Shown here piece after piece: positions 1 through 13,600 of a DNA stretch of 64,000 nt. The notes below the pieces were generated by a model. That model worked only from the letters and a program-made list of their open reading frames with translations. It did no database searches and was not told the origin of the DNA. A program made the position numbers and the translations under genes. How positions within the stretch are numbered: the first letter of the stretch is position 1; each line of letters begins with the position of its first letter. Origin of the DNA: Clytia hemisphaerica (taxonomy: Eukaryota; Cnidaria; Hydrozoa; Leptothecata; Clytiidae). The stretch covers positions 806,001 through 870,000 of the forward strand of contig CACVBU010000194.1 of NCBI GenBank assembly GCA_902728285.1. Reading direction: 5' to 3'.

Positions 1-2151
1 GCAGTATCTGTTAAAAATCAGAATAAGTCAGAGGTCTTAAAGTAAGTGAATTGCTTGGCCAAGATGTATCAGTTTTACTTTGTGCTTCCAATTCAAGTCT
101 GTTGCTTCTCATCTCCCGCTTTTCAAATCAGAAAATGGTACAAGTAACAATCGTATTGGATGGACCAAAGAAACAAACATTTTATAGATAAAGTACTTCA
201 TTTGAATATGAAACAAACTTGGCTTCAAAATGCCGATATACTTTTTGAGAGAAAAATTTGATACTGTTGCTGTACTGGCGATAACACACAGGCTTACTCA
301 CACCCCTGTGTCACAGACCCAGTGGGACACCCAATGATTTCTTGACTTGAGAACAATAGATTTTCTTTCCCTCAATTGGAGATAATCTTGATAGAAATTT
401 TCATCCCTACTGTAGGAAGAAGTTCCACCGGGGCCGAGAAAGGGGTGTGTACATCAAAACTCGGGGTTTTCATAACGGAGATGTAATTGTAATCAATCTA
501 AGCTAAGAGTGTGGCCAAATGGATAATCAGCACAAGTTTAGAAAGTTAAACGATGGATGAAATGAAAATACTGTCAAAAAGAGGAAAACAAAACAAAAGA
601 AGAAAATGATGAATAATGCTTTTCAGTTTCATTTTCATTTTGATGAAGCAAGAAGGAAAGTTTTCAAAATTCCTGTTTCCAAGTGTACAATTATCTTTCA
701 TAATTACATTATAACAGGGCTGTTTCATAATTCCTTTTGCGAGGGAATCAATATACATAGAATTTGACTCTAAACCTGTTGGAAAGGCTCACTTAAGCAC
801 AAACATGGTTTTTCAGACCCTGGAAAATTTCTTGAAGGATTTCTATTTCTATACAACATTGTTTTATTGATAAAGTGAACAGATACTACACTGTTATCTT
901 CTTCATATCTTGGAGCCTCGAAAATAACAAAAAAAGTCTCTCAAAGGCTTTAAGAGTCTGTGAATCTCTCACAGGGGTTGTTTAAGTCAATCCAGGAAAG
1001 TCAAGTTTCGAAAGGATGTGCCTAATTAATTTTGTGACGTAAAAACACAATGAACTGTGGCTACTTAAAATGTTGCTTCTTGTATACAAAAATTACAAAA
1101 GTTTCAGATTCGAAATTTCAAACGGACGGTTGTGACCCACATTCTAACTTTTTATCTACAAGCATGAAGGCTAAAACACTTTTTTGCTTTTTTGTTGCAA
1201 GATTTGAGTGACAACCAAAGGCTCAAAAAATCGTGAGAGAGATGTCCACTGTGATGTCAAGACAAATTGTTTGGTCAAACCTATTTGTTAAGCTCAGTCC
1301 TGACATCTTCCAAGAAATACCGAATAAGCCAATAAAAAAGGTCGAATGACTCGACTCTTGAAAGTAATTAAAAATATTAAGGCTGGTTGAAGGCTGTTTA
1401 CGTATTTGAATTTTTTTCAACGGTCTTATAACTTCTTGGTAGGAGGAAGATAGGAGAGATGTGAATTGATATCAAAATCAGCGATATTCAATGTCGCAAA
1501 AAAGAAAAAAAGTGTGAAGACGAAAAAGCTTTTCATCTTCGCTTTTCATTATAAAATTATCTTTCCAACGAGGTGAAACTTTAATGATATCTTTGATAGA
1601 TTTGATATGCCATTAACCTAATTACTGGGTGAACTTTTGATCTAATTAACTTTGTGTACTAAGGTGGATACCATCTCAAACAGGAAGTAAACAAAATTGT
1701 TGTAAAGAATTTAACGAGTTCAAAGTGTCGTCTACGTGTATTTAATTATTTTCCACTGATTAATGGCAAACACTAAAACCATCAGTTTGTAATTTAAAAA
1801 CAATTTATTAAACTTGTTTCCATTGGAAGTTGTTAGCTATATCCCTGACGGCGAGAAAAGTAGATTTTCAGATTTTCAGCAGAAACTGATAAACATTTCA
1901 CATGTGTCTAGCAGCCATACTTCCTTGTGGAAATTCTATCATATATCATCCAGTTCTTTGTTGGGAAATTCGTGTTTTGTAATGCAAGGAAAGAACAGTT
2001 CCCTATTTGCCAATATTTTAGAATTTTACGACTGCTATATTATTTTCCTTGTTATCTCCTTCGATTTTAACAGTGAGGGACAAAAAGATTACAAAGGGGG
2101 TAATTTAAAAAATGTTATTTACTTCTTTGATACTGAATTTCCCTTACAGTA
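1..2151. other. AT-rich spacer, no gene seen
   Basis: No reading frame here has family signatures or convincing splice sites. The longest frame (about 126 codons near 1814-2194, plus strand) is AT-driven and runs into the repeat that follows, so I do not call it a gene. No tRNA or strong inverted repeat was seen. Confidence 0.5.
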
Positions 2152-3204
2152 CAGCAAGCAGGGGGGGGTCAACATCCAGATACCAGACCCATAGCCGGGT
2201 GGTGGTGTCTTTTTTTCCTTTAAAAGTCTGAAAAGTCAAGTTGGTATTGATGGGGGTGGGTCCCCCTTTTTTAGAAAAAAAGAGTTATCCTCAGTTGGTA
2301 TTGATACCAAAATAGGGGGTGGGTACCCCTTTTTTTAAATAATATGATTCAGAAAGTTGGTATTCATGTCAAAATGACAGCAAAACTTTCCTAGTTTTTT
2401 CCCTTATTATAGCTAGAAAATACCCCGGGGTACATATCAGTCCAAACAGGTTTCAATTGGATTTGTTTTAGCTTTTGAGTATAATGACTGTAAATGAGTA
2501 ATAAGTATAAATGACTTTGAAGTTTGTTTATTTTGGACTTGTTCGATATTTTCAAGTTTTATTTTTGATCAAGCCCGAAGAAAAAACATTTTTTCTGTGA
2601 TAGCATTTGGTAATGAGTGAATCTATTCTGTTCTAAAATTATGTACTAATAATAGCTCTCCTAGTTTTTGCACATCAATTATATTCAGATAATATTGATT
2701 CAGATTTTGCTAGCTTCGCATTGGGTTTGTTTTTATTATATTGTCAGTTCTCAGTCATTTTCTATTTTAGCATATGACATTTATGTGTTGTGTAGAAGAA
2801 AGAGTTTTTCAAAAATTAGTTTTTTAAAGTTTCTCTTAGTACCCTGTTTGTGTGGGAGGGGGTGGGTCCCCTTTAAACAGCATTAAACTCAAATTTGTCA
2901 GATTGGTATTGGTACTAAATTAGGGGGTGGGTCCCATGATATTTTGTCAAATTCAAAAAGTCATGTTGGTATCGATAGCAAGTTAAGGGGGTGAGTCCCC
3001 ACTTTTTCTGAAAATTATGATTTTCAAGCTGGTATCGATACCAAAACAAGGGAGTGGGTCCCCCCTTTTTCTGAAAATTATGATTTTCAAGTTGGTATCG
3101 ATACCAATTTTGGGGTGGTGGTGTTAACTTAGCTCAAAAGGTCAAAAGTCAGGTTTTTGGGCTATGGGTTGGTATTACAAATGTTGACCCCCCCCCTCAG
3201 CAAG
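2152..3204. mobile_element. Non-autonomous TIR element with internal minisatellite
   Basis: The ends are inverted: the left end reads GGGGGGGTCAACAT (about 2161-2174) and its complement occurs at about 3180-3195. Both ends continue with a related phrase, ATACCA followed by CCCATAGCC. CAGCAAG flanks the unit on both sides (2152-2158 and 3198-3204), a likely target-site duplication. Inside are degenerate tandem units of roughly 60 bp, each with a palindrome close to TTGGTATCGATACCAA followed by GGGGGTGGGTCCCC; copies lie near 2240, 2300, 2910, 2970, 3035 and 3095. There is no transposase. I cannot assign the superfamily. Confidence 0.7.
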
Positions 3205-3439
3205 ATAGTTCATAAGCAAAATTTATTTCTCACGTTTTTTTCTTTTACCCTTCAAAAATAATGATGGACTATAGAAACCGCAATTTTTGGGAAATGAAGA
3301 CATAAATTTGTGCCAGAGGTACGGGATGTACTTTTTGCGAGTCCCAGGTAGGATCATAGAAGCACAAAATGACGAGTTTGCCAATCATAGGGTGGTTTTT
3401 ACTAAATCAGGAAAAGTTTAGAGGTTTTACCTCATTTTG

Positions 3440-3692
3440 TCAAAAGAAACGTTAAAAAGAAGTCTCCAGTTCAATCCACAGTGACTCTTTCGATAGCTAT
3501 CTACCTCAAGGTAGGGGAAGGGCGCCAGTCTTTCTCCTTGGATTGCTCCACTTACCCTTGATCCTTCTATAAATTGCTGAGCATCAAGCAGAGAGGCATC
3601 ACGTACCATTTTGGAAATCTTTGGTATGACCCGGCTGGGGTTGAACCCACAACAGTAGCCGGATGCTTTACCACTGCACTACGGTCACTTCG
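3440..3692 (-). mobile_element. tRNA-derived SINE
   Basis: Read on the minus strand, the head at about 3692-3630 carries an RNA polymerase III A box (TAGTGCAGTGG) and a B box (GGTTCAACCCC) about 30 bases later, with partial tRNA folding: the acceptor-like arms TGACC and GGTCA pair. No normal anticodon stem is present, so this is not a working tRNA gene. A non-tRNA body follows, including the phrase GGCGCCCTTCCCTACC. Head plus body is the usual SINE plan. The 3' end is set only approximately and no target duplication was identified. Confidence 0.65.
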
Positions 3693-3699
3693 CGAAAGA

Positions 3700-4680
3700 C
3701 AAATAAAATTGCGAAATAAATCTGTGACGTTAAAGAAGTTTGATAATCGAGCCAAAAGAATTTATTTCATCCTGAAAATAAGAAAGAGATAGAAAAAATA
3801 TTCCAACAACAAAATGGTTATTTATAACCCTACCACAAGCAACAGGAAGCCATTATAAATATTAAGGGGATGCATGTAGTTACGTACAACACTCCGTAAA
3901 GAACAAACAACGGATGGTTTAATGTTTCTCCTGTCTTCCTTCCTGTTGGATGGATTTAGACGCCATAAGCATCATCATTCTTTGTCCTTTATCATCTCTC
4001 CTTTAAGATATGGATCTTCTGCTCTGCTATCAATAACAAGGGGTTCTGGCGGACCCCTTTTTGATATCGAATGTGGATATTAAACTGTCAAGTCAATCAA
4101 CATACATACAATTCAATTATATTGGTTTGTTTTATATGAGATATTCCATAAATAATCTCTGGATAAAGAATAACTATGTGCATCTCTTACCACCTTCATC
4201 TAACGCGCCCTCGATGACAGCAAGGAATATTAATGGTTCTGGTTATAGCTTTCTTCAACAGCTATTGCAGATCCTGGACACGCATATGGCGTACATGCAC
4301 ATATAATGAACTGAACTTTTGACGACGATTATACACTGTGGTGCTTATCATCAAATTCATTCAAAAATTTCTGTTTACTGTACCCATCCTTCTACAAGTT
4401 TTTCATCGGATCATCTCAACGGTCGTAAGGGGCTCATTTTCGGTTTTTTCAAAACTGCATGTACTTCCGCCCCATAAACATACCTATTTTTGGACTTTTT
4501 TGGAGAAGCTTAATTTAGCCGTCATGAATGTGTCCTGTCAGATGTCCCATAATGCACCAAACTCGAAAAAAATGGGAAAATCCCTGAAAAATCCGCTCCA
4601 GTTTGACCGCTTGGAGAGCCTATCATCACCGACAATTAAAGCTAACTACAAAATCACCGAGCATTTCGTCACCGCTGTCA
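3700..4680. other. Spacer and 3' flank of the LENG1 homologue
   Basis: This lies downstream (minus sense) of the LENG1 stop codon and probably holds its 3' UTR. A plus-strand frame at 4338-4715 only mirrors the last LENG1 exon. Nothing else was recognised. Confidence 0.45.
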
Positions 4681-7600
4681 TCAATAAGGTTTCCAACGCT
4701 CTGTTCTCGATTTAGATGAAGATGAAGAAATGTGTGGCATGTATTGGCTGTTGTACCTGCAAACAAAAGACAATCGAGATTTTTAAAAGACTGGGTCACA
4801 CAATGCCCAACTTTTTAATTGACTGACTGAATACGATATACAGAGAAGAGGGTGAAAATTCTAAAAAGACAGTTAGCCTGGGTGACACAATTTTCAATAC
4901 GATATGCAGAAGAGACTTCAGGCTACAGAAGAGAGAGTAGAAATTTTAAAAATAAAGTTAACCTGATTTCACACAATATCGAATGTTTTAGTTCTCTGCC
5001 CCAAAACATACCTTATCGGTAAAATTACATTTGTAGTTAAAAAAGTTAAAGTAATGAAATCTGAAAAAGGTTGAGATAAAGTGGGAACAATTGCTAGGGC
5101 TCTAACCATAGTGAATTTCTTTCATATTTACCATGTACAAAATATAGATTTCTGCCTGATATAACCAGCAAAACTATGTTTTCTGTTCGGCCAAATCGCG
5201 ATGAAAAAATGTGATGAAGAAGAAAATGAAGACATTTGCAAAGAAGAGTATTTCAACTTTGAGGAGCTTATTTTCGGCGAAAGAAAAACATTTCAAAAAT
5301 ATTTTTGCGTTATAAGGTGTATTTCTAATCAAACTTTTTGACCAATTTTTCATCCCAATTTTTGGTCAAAAATGAGTCATAATTTTTGATACATCAATTT
5401 AGAAATTCTTTCCGAAAAATCTAAAATAATTCAATTCTTTACGGACAATTTAAAAATATTTCGAAAGAAAAAGGTTTTAATTACCCATTGAAACTTAGCA
5501 TTTTTTGTAAAAGAGGGTAATAATAATATTTTATTAACCCTTTAACTGCCCGTCGTTTTTTTTAAGGTTCGACCTATTTGCCGCGGGAAAAAAAAAGGTT
5601 CGACCTATTTGCCACGGGAAAAAAAGAAGGTTCGACCTATTTGCCAGATGTCGGCATTTGCCGACATGGTCAAAAGGTAGCGATTTTGACTTCATTTTCT
5701 GAATAATATATGAAGTATCAGCCAAGGACTATAATTTTGAGTTGAACATTGTTGAATAGTTATTTTTCAACATAGAAAAGCTTTTAACTAACATCTTTTT
5801 TCATTTCAAACCATCTAATACAAAATCTTTGTAGAAGTGTTAAATTTGGTGGCAAAGGAATGGAAAGTGCGCATGTCGGCAAATCCCGACATCGGCAAAG
5901 AAATCGAAAATGCTCATGTCGGCATATGCCGACAGTTAAAGGGTTAAAGTCCTTTTAAAGTTCATAACGCCTTTTTTGTAATTCGTTTTGTAAAGTAAAG
6001 CCAGTTTTTTGTTAAAAATGTCAAAACAAAACAAAACAAAAGTTTTATCTTCAGATCCCTTAACACTCTTAACAAATTTTTAATGACTATGGTCAGAGCG
6101 AGCCCTTAAGTAAAAGAAATAATTACTTATGCATAAATAAAATTCGTCCGTTAACGAATTTTATGACCGGGAAATTTTTTCTTCAATATTTTCCTACTAA
6201 TTATTAAATAATCATCAAATAATAGACAGTCAAAAAGCAATTAAAAGTGTAAGTTTTGTAATTAAATGCCTGTTGTTTAGAAAATATTCGCGGAGGCGTT
6301 CTCACAAAGAGCCAGTTTCACAAAGCGTGTTTAGAGAGCCTACAGAAGATTCTTAATGAGGAAATTTTGGAATGGAATTTTCTTCAAAAATAAAAACACG
6401 GAATATATCTTTCATAACGTTTCAAAACGTTTCGATATATTTTTTAACTGCCAAATCGAAAGTGCCTCGTAAATTTCCATATATGGTATGAAGTATATTG
6501 AACCATTTCTTTAAATCCACAGATGGGAAAACAAAGAAATGGACTCTCTAAAAAAACCAAATCGTTCTTTCGGTAATACCTATATTTATAAAAGAGAAAT
6601 TTCGGGCGAATTAGAAAATTAAGGATTTGGAGATCTTTTGAGTTTTGAATTTTAGAAATACCTTCTTTTCTGGTCACCTTGAGACCGTTCATCCTCATTT
6701 GTTTCCTCCGTGGAGCCATCCAGCAGTTGTTCCGCTCGCCTCCGTTCGCTGGATTCTCTCTGTAAACGTTCAGCTCTTAACTGTTCCATTGTTTTGCTCG
6801 ATGAAGATTTCTATGAGAAGGTGGATAAAAAAATTCTCAGTATTTTTCTTTGCTGACGTAGATAGCCCAGTGATGGTCTTTATTGTATTGTTTTCAAAGG
6901 ATCCACGTTCTAGAGTTTTGGGCTATCAACGAAATGAGCTGAATGAGACTTTCAAAAGACCAGGGTTTCATTCCGAGACGTACATGTTTGCGGTATTAAA
7001 CGCCTTGATAGCTCGGCCATCACTTCTTATTGATGTTCTATCTACACGGTGGAACGCACCACGAAAGCTGTTTTTTAAAGTGTTCAAGTCTTCTTTTTCA
7101 TTGTGTGATTATGCTTAAAGAAGGTGTCTCAGGAGTCCTAGCTCCATCCCTTTAAGGGTTTTTTTACTATTCTCTGGATTAATATCAGAACAAAGACAAA
7201 TTGAAACTTACTTCTTTTTTGTGTGATTTTTTGTGTTTCTTATGTTTTTTCTTGTGTTTGCTTTCTTTCTGTTTGAAATGTTGTTCAACAACGCTCATCG
7301 GGTCCATGCGAATCTTTTGACCCGCGTGCGTTTCTTCTTTCGCTCTAAAGTCGAAAAATAAAATACTAAATTCCAAAAAAGCTCAAAAAAGAAAAAAGTT
7401 GAATCAAACAACTTAAGGTCCCTCGTCAAGATTATCTTGCAATCTAGGCCATTAATGGCTATTAATTAAACATTAATGGCCATTGGATTAAATAGATGTT
7501 CGAAGAAAACACAAATTCTCCGATTAAATCATATCCAATCAGTCAAAAACACCCAAAATTGAAATTAAGCAGTGGTACAAAGATAGATGGAGTCAATATT

Positions 7601-10600
7601 TTACGAGAATAGCCCACTAATCAAGGAGTTTTAGATAATCTTCGATTATTTCAAAGGGCACACAGCCAGTCGGCTCGGTTATCTAAGAACCGAACGGAAC
7701 ATTGACAACTGTGCACCCATGACTGAATCGTAGACAAGAGACATACTTAGTAGGTTCTTCTTTGACTGCCGAGCTTCTTTGTGATTTTTGGAGATACCAG
7801 GGTGTTCTATTCTCTCCTATAAAAAGAAAGAAATGTGGATGCCACTTTTGAAAGTATCATGTGTATTTTTATTTTCCTCCGATAGAACTCAATGATAACC
7901 TCCAAATCCTCTCATTTTAAACAAATAAATCGTTCCAAAACTTGTTTAGAAAGGAAAGACTTCGAAGAATTCAAAACTGCGTATGCTGTCAATTATTTAG
8001 CGTAACGCTGATAGGAGTTTTCTTAAAGTTCATACTTTAATGGGATAAACTTTCGCGGGGATTAAATTTCGCGGATTTGGGTGTCATCCGCGAAAATCCG
8101 CGAAATTAAGTCCCAATGGAAATTTGGAAGGGCCTCATCCGCGAAATATTTCTATACAAAACTCAAAAAATGTCAGATAAATACTTTTTGAATGGTTACT
8201 GGCATCAAAGGAGCGCTAATAATGTGTATTTCAACAACCAACATGCATGATTTGGCAGTAAAAGCCACAAAATCGTGGAAATATTGCCACCCAATAGTGC
8301 CACCCGCGAAATTAAGTCCCCGCGAAATTTTTGAATTTCGCGGATAGGCCCAACCGCGAAATTTAATCCCCACGAAAGTTTATCCCATTTAAGTAGTCTT
8401 ACCTAGACATAGCTCTTATCCCTAAATTTCGTAAAATCTATGTTATTATACTTTTTTCATCCAAAGAAGTTTGACCAAGGTATGTCAACAATCCAATTTT
8501 TTTGTGTTCACTTTCTTTCTCGGCTTGTTTCTCTTTCATGTAGTCTGCGTTTGTTTGTTTGTGCTCTTGAACGTCACTGCCCTGCATCGTACATGAATGA
8601 AAAAGAAATTTGTGTTAAAATTAAATGTGACAATGTCCATCCTCTTCAAGGGGAAAAAACTTTTCGAAATGATCAAATTGGCGAAATTTCTTTTTTTTTG
8701 CTGGAATTAATCTGCGAGTTTCTAAATTATTTAGAGAGATAAAACAATACCCTAAAAAATGAACTGTGATCCAACTTTTAAAAACCTTCAATAACCTTAG
8801 TAGTGCAGAATAACGCCCCCATTAAAACTATAGAGAAAAGATTAACTTAAGTAACAGTCATTAACCAACATGAAAATAAGAAAATAATAAACGTGAATTC
8901 TTACCGTACTTTCTTTGATGTCAAATAAATTAAGATGCTTGTTATGCTCATCAGGGCATTTCAAATTTGCCGCCTCTGTTTGACGCTTCCGTAAGAGTGA
9001 GATTCTGGCTTCTTGCTCCTGAAGATATGAAGATACAAAAATAACAAGGAATACTACTGTATCAATAATATTTTGTGAGACCTGTTTTATGACTAAAGCA
9101 AGCTGTTGTGGAATATTTTATAAAGGGCTCATTCAAATAACATAAAGGAGCTAAAGAAAATCTGTCTCCTGGCTAGGTGGAGGTTTAAAATTCTATCGAC
9201 TAAAGTCTGAATCAATTACTCGTGTTAAAATGATAATCATTTCACTAGATTTAATAATATTTTACATTTTGCAAAAATAGCTTTCCACCCATAGTTTCAT
9301 CAGTGTTGGGGGATATATGACAGCATAGTGTTATTTTCTATAAAACTCAGGATAAATGAAAACGTGCTTATTAAGTGAAAGCCCTATTTTTACTTAAAAG
9401 GTAAGGCGAGGTGACTATTCCAGGTGAATTTTCAGTTCGCCAGAAGGTACACTTACTGCAAGAGCGATTCTTTCTTGTTCTTTCTTTTCTTGAAGTTGTG
9501 CGTTCTCTTCATCTTCTCGAACCCGCTCTTTGTTATCTCGATTACGAACATGCCACCTGAAGAAAGAAAATTTTGTACCGTTACACAGATATATATTGAA
9601 ACTGGCCAAATAGTCATTCATAATATTGTAAAATGTATCCTGGACTTTACTTGGACTTTAAATAGGTCACCAACAACAAATTCATCGATTGAGATCACTA
9701 AAATTATTATCATTATTATTCAGTTGTTAACCGGTTACTTTTTCGAAGCGGGCTACACGACTTTTTGCGCAATGCAATTGGTTCTTTTCGCATGACGACG
9801 GGCCTACATTAATACAATAATGACCGGTTAGTGAGGGCTGTACTGAGAAATATTGCCCGAGGTCAAGTAACGACCGAGCTTGCGAGGTTGTTGCGTTGAC
9901 CGAGGGCAATATTTTCAGTACAGACCGAAAAAAACCGGTCATTATTGTATTTGTTAACCGTTTCCTTCAACTTTGATTGATTCTTAGCGCTTTATCCAGG
10001 AAAAATAGCAAAATAAAGCAGAAAAAACAAGCGAAAAGAGATAAAAAATTGCTATAATTTCTGACGTCAGAAATAAAAAATGAGAGAAATGATGTCAACG
10101 CATTGTTAATTTTCCTTTGAAAAAGTGACGTCACAATGAATTTTCCTAACGACGGGCAACTCTGGACAATGTAGGCCCGTCGTCATGCGAAAAGAACCAA
10201 TTGCATTGCGCAAAAAGCCATGTAGCCCGCTTCGAAAAAGTAACCGGTTAACAATGTCCAGAGTTGCCCTTCGTTAGGAAAATTCATTGTGACGTCACTT
10301 TTTCAAAGGAAAATGAACAATGCGTTGACATCATTTCTCTCATTTTTTATTTCTGACGTCCGAAATTATAACAATTTTTTATCTCTTTTCGCTTGTTTTT
10401 GTCGCTTTATTTCGCTATTTTTCCTGGATAAAGCGCTAAAAATCAATTGAAGCTGAAGGAAACGGTTAACAAATACAATAATGACCGGTTTTTTCGGTCT
10501 GTACTGAAAATATTGCCCTCGCTCAACGCAACAACCTCGCAAGCTCGGTCGTTACTTGACCTCGGGCAATATTTCTCAGTACAGCCCTCACCAACCGGTC

Positions 10601-13600
10601 ATTATTGTATTAATGGAAACATGATTATAATTAACTGACAAATTATTGGGAATTTCACGATTACTGAAAAAAAGGTAACTTTAAGCTGTAAAACCTGCTG
10701 AAAGTATAACTAGTAATTCATCAAAAATTGATATCTGTCTAGAAACACTAGATAGGGCCTCTGTCTCTACCTGTAGCAAAAATATCCCATATAGAGACCT
10801 TATTACTGGTTATAATTTTGTTTGCATGGGCTGAAATTTTGAATAGAGTAGCTCTTTCTAGTGTTTTATAAATAATATATGTGAAAATAACTAGTAGTAT
10901 CATATACTTTAAAAGTTATGAGCAATTTTGTTTTATTTGTATTGTATATATACCATACAATTACCTATTGCAACAAAGAGGTTTTACCACAGCAATATCT
11001 GAATTTTTGTTATTTTGGCTCTTTTGATTGTTAAGGGAGGGTTTAGATTGTTAGGTATTATTATTATTGTTAAGTACGGCATTTGCTTTATTAATTGCCA
11101 GTGTCATTAAAACTCAATGAGAGATAAAACTTTCACAGTCACATTAGAAACATCAAAATCAACACCTTTGGTTCCTCCTAGCTCATATAGTTATCCCATT
11201 TTACTCCTCTCTGATTACTCCAGATGAAAAATGACTCTTTTTCAGTGAGACAACCTGAGAAGGTTGCTGCAAAAATTTAAATCAAATAAGAAATAAACAT
11301 GTTTATCCTAGTCTACAAAATAGACAGATCCAGGCTTTTAGCCCTTACTTTTGGTCTATAGGCACTGCTGTAGACGCCCACTTAGTATATACTTTCCTGA
11401 GGAGAAACTTTTGCGATTTTCGCGAATTTTGGCCCTTTTCGCGAAAGTAAATGTCTTTAAAAATGTTAGAAAGGGCCATTCGCAAAAGTTTATGCTCGCA
11501 AAAGATTCTTGACGAAATAGAAAATCTGTAAAACTTCAAACTTTTAGCCAGCTAAAAGACTAATAAGTCAACATGTTTCAAGCCAATCCAAGAAGTATAT
11601 TTGTCCCTCTACAGTAAGCCATTTTTTCATGTGAAAATTCTCAGTTTTATATACGTCTTGATTCGCGAAAGTTTATGCTCACGAAAAATTTTCTGTTAAA
11701 TTTGCAAAAGTAGACGTCGTGAATTTCACGATTTTTAGTCCTTGCAAAAGTTTCTGCTCGCAAAAATTTGTATACCTAAAGTAACCCTCACTGAGAATTG
11801 CTTATTAATAGGTTTAAACATAATAGACAACTTTCACGAAAGATGTTTATCAATAGAGATTTCAAATAAAAAAGCTTAAAACACAGCTCTGATTGGCCTA
11901 GGTTTCGAAACTCTCTATTGTTTCATTAAAACAGTGCGCATGTGATTTATCCCAGGTTGCAGAGTATGATGGCAAGGCAGTACTGGAGGAAAAATTCAGA
12001 AATACCAAGTTCCGCACTGGAAAAGCGCACCTGATAAATTTTGGGCCGAACAAGGTGCACCTATCAGTTAGTCACACTAGGAAATCAAGCTTTCAGAAAA
12101 AACAACATCAGTCATCTACAGGATGTATATATTTGCAGCAACAACAAGGATGAGAGTTACCTGAATCAAGTTCAAGATCCCGAGACAATCAATTAAAACT
12201 TGAAAACTTAAAATGAGATAAAATGACAGATTGCGAACGTGCAGCAGCCAAATATCAATTAAAGTTCCATTAAAAAAATTAATCTAACTCTAAGATTTTT
12301 TGAAAGATTGTGAGTGTTCGATTAAGTTCGATCAATGGGTTTCGGTTCGATCAGTTCGATAAACCAATTTTGTTCGACAAGTTTGTGCTGCTCCGCCACC
12401 GTATATTAGCTTCTTTTCAAAGCCAAATTCGGGGAAATTACTTCCGACAACGGATTACATACTTTTCCTGTATCCTTTTAGCGCCAGAGGCGGTTTTGTT
12501 GGGGCGTAGTATTCCGCGCCACTCGGCTGCGCGCGGAATCGCAACATACTGTAGGGGCTACGGACTTTATTCCGGATAGACAAATATCCGGGTACAATAA
12601 ACGCCAAGCTGTTAAGTCCGGGAACTGTCGAAATGGCAATCGCGTGCGAGGGAAGATATGAGGATTTAATATCATCGAACTAATCGGACTTTTTACTGAC
12701 CGAACTAATCGAACTGCTATTGCTTCAATTCAAAAAATTGTGAGTGTTCGATTAGGTTCGACTAATTTTTTTAATCGAACTTTAATCGTTCGATGAAGTT
12801 CGATTAGTTTGATTGTTCGATTGGTTCGACAAGTTCGATTGATCGGGTCTGGTATATATATCCGAAGAATTTCAATATTCAAAACAAGAGCAGTGCTCAT
12901 ATCCCGAAGAGTAGGAGTTTTACTCTCAAAACGAAGGAAGATATGGCGTAGCCTAGTTTTTCCATACTCTTTATTCACTTTAAATTACCTTTTGACCCCC
13001 TTCTAGGTCAAGGGCAGATTGAAAATAAAATTTGTCTTGCATTCCTGAACTGAGGGATGATATCCAGTGTAGCTGGAACCTCAATATTCCAGGATTAGAA
13101 AAAGCTATACCTGTTATCTTTTTTCTTTAAAGAATCAACAAGCCATCAACATCGATAAATTACACACATTTCCTCTCAGAAACCTTTGAAATTATCTGCC
13201 ATTATGACTTTCTTGAAGCGGTTCCGAAATTAACCAATCGGGTTAGGTATCGGAATTCCTATGGGAGTTCTTTACCAGTCAGGAACTATTGCAAATTAGG
13301 CTATGATGGCCAAACTAGGATGTTCGCCTAATTAGGCTAGAATTTATATCCTAGTTAGGATATTAATGGCTTAATTTGGATATATGAAATATTCAAACTT
13401 AAATATCTTGAGAACAAGTAAAATCCGCGTCAATCTTACTACATGGACTTGTCACTTGTACTAAGAAGAGTATTTAAAGCGAAAAACTTTTCTCTTTTTA
13501 GAGCGGAGTGAAAAGATGTGATTATATTATTAAAATTTAGCTTAATTTGGCCATGATAGCCAAATTAAGCCGATTTAAGTTCTACATGCAGCGCGCCATT

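Noticed and set aside
1814-2194. 126-codon plus-strand frame
   Set aside because: No family motif, AT-driven composition, and its end runs into a transposon terminus.
3628-3692. Functional tRNA gene
   Set aside because: A and B boxes are present but no proper anticodon stem-loop, and a SINE body follows.
4338-4715. 125-codon plus-strand frame
   Set aside because: Antisense shadow overlapping the last LENG1 exon; no independent support.
6645-7118. 157-codon plus-strand frame
   Set aside because: Opposite strand of LENG1 exon 7 and adjoining intron.
9727-10638. Open frames inside the foldback
   Set aside because: They follow from the inverted repeat (similar peptides appear from both copies) and show no protein features.
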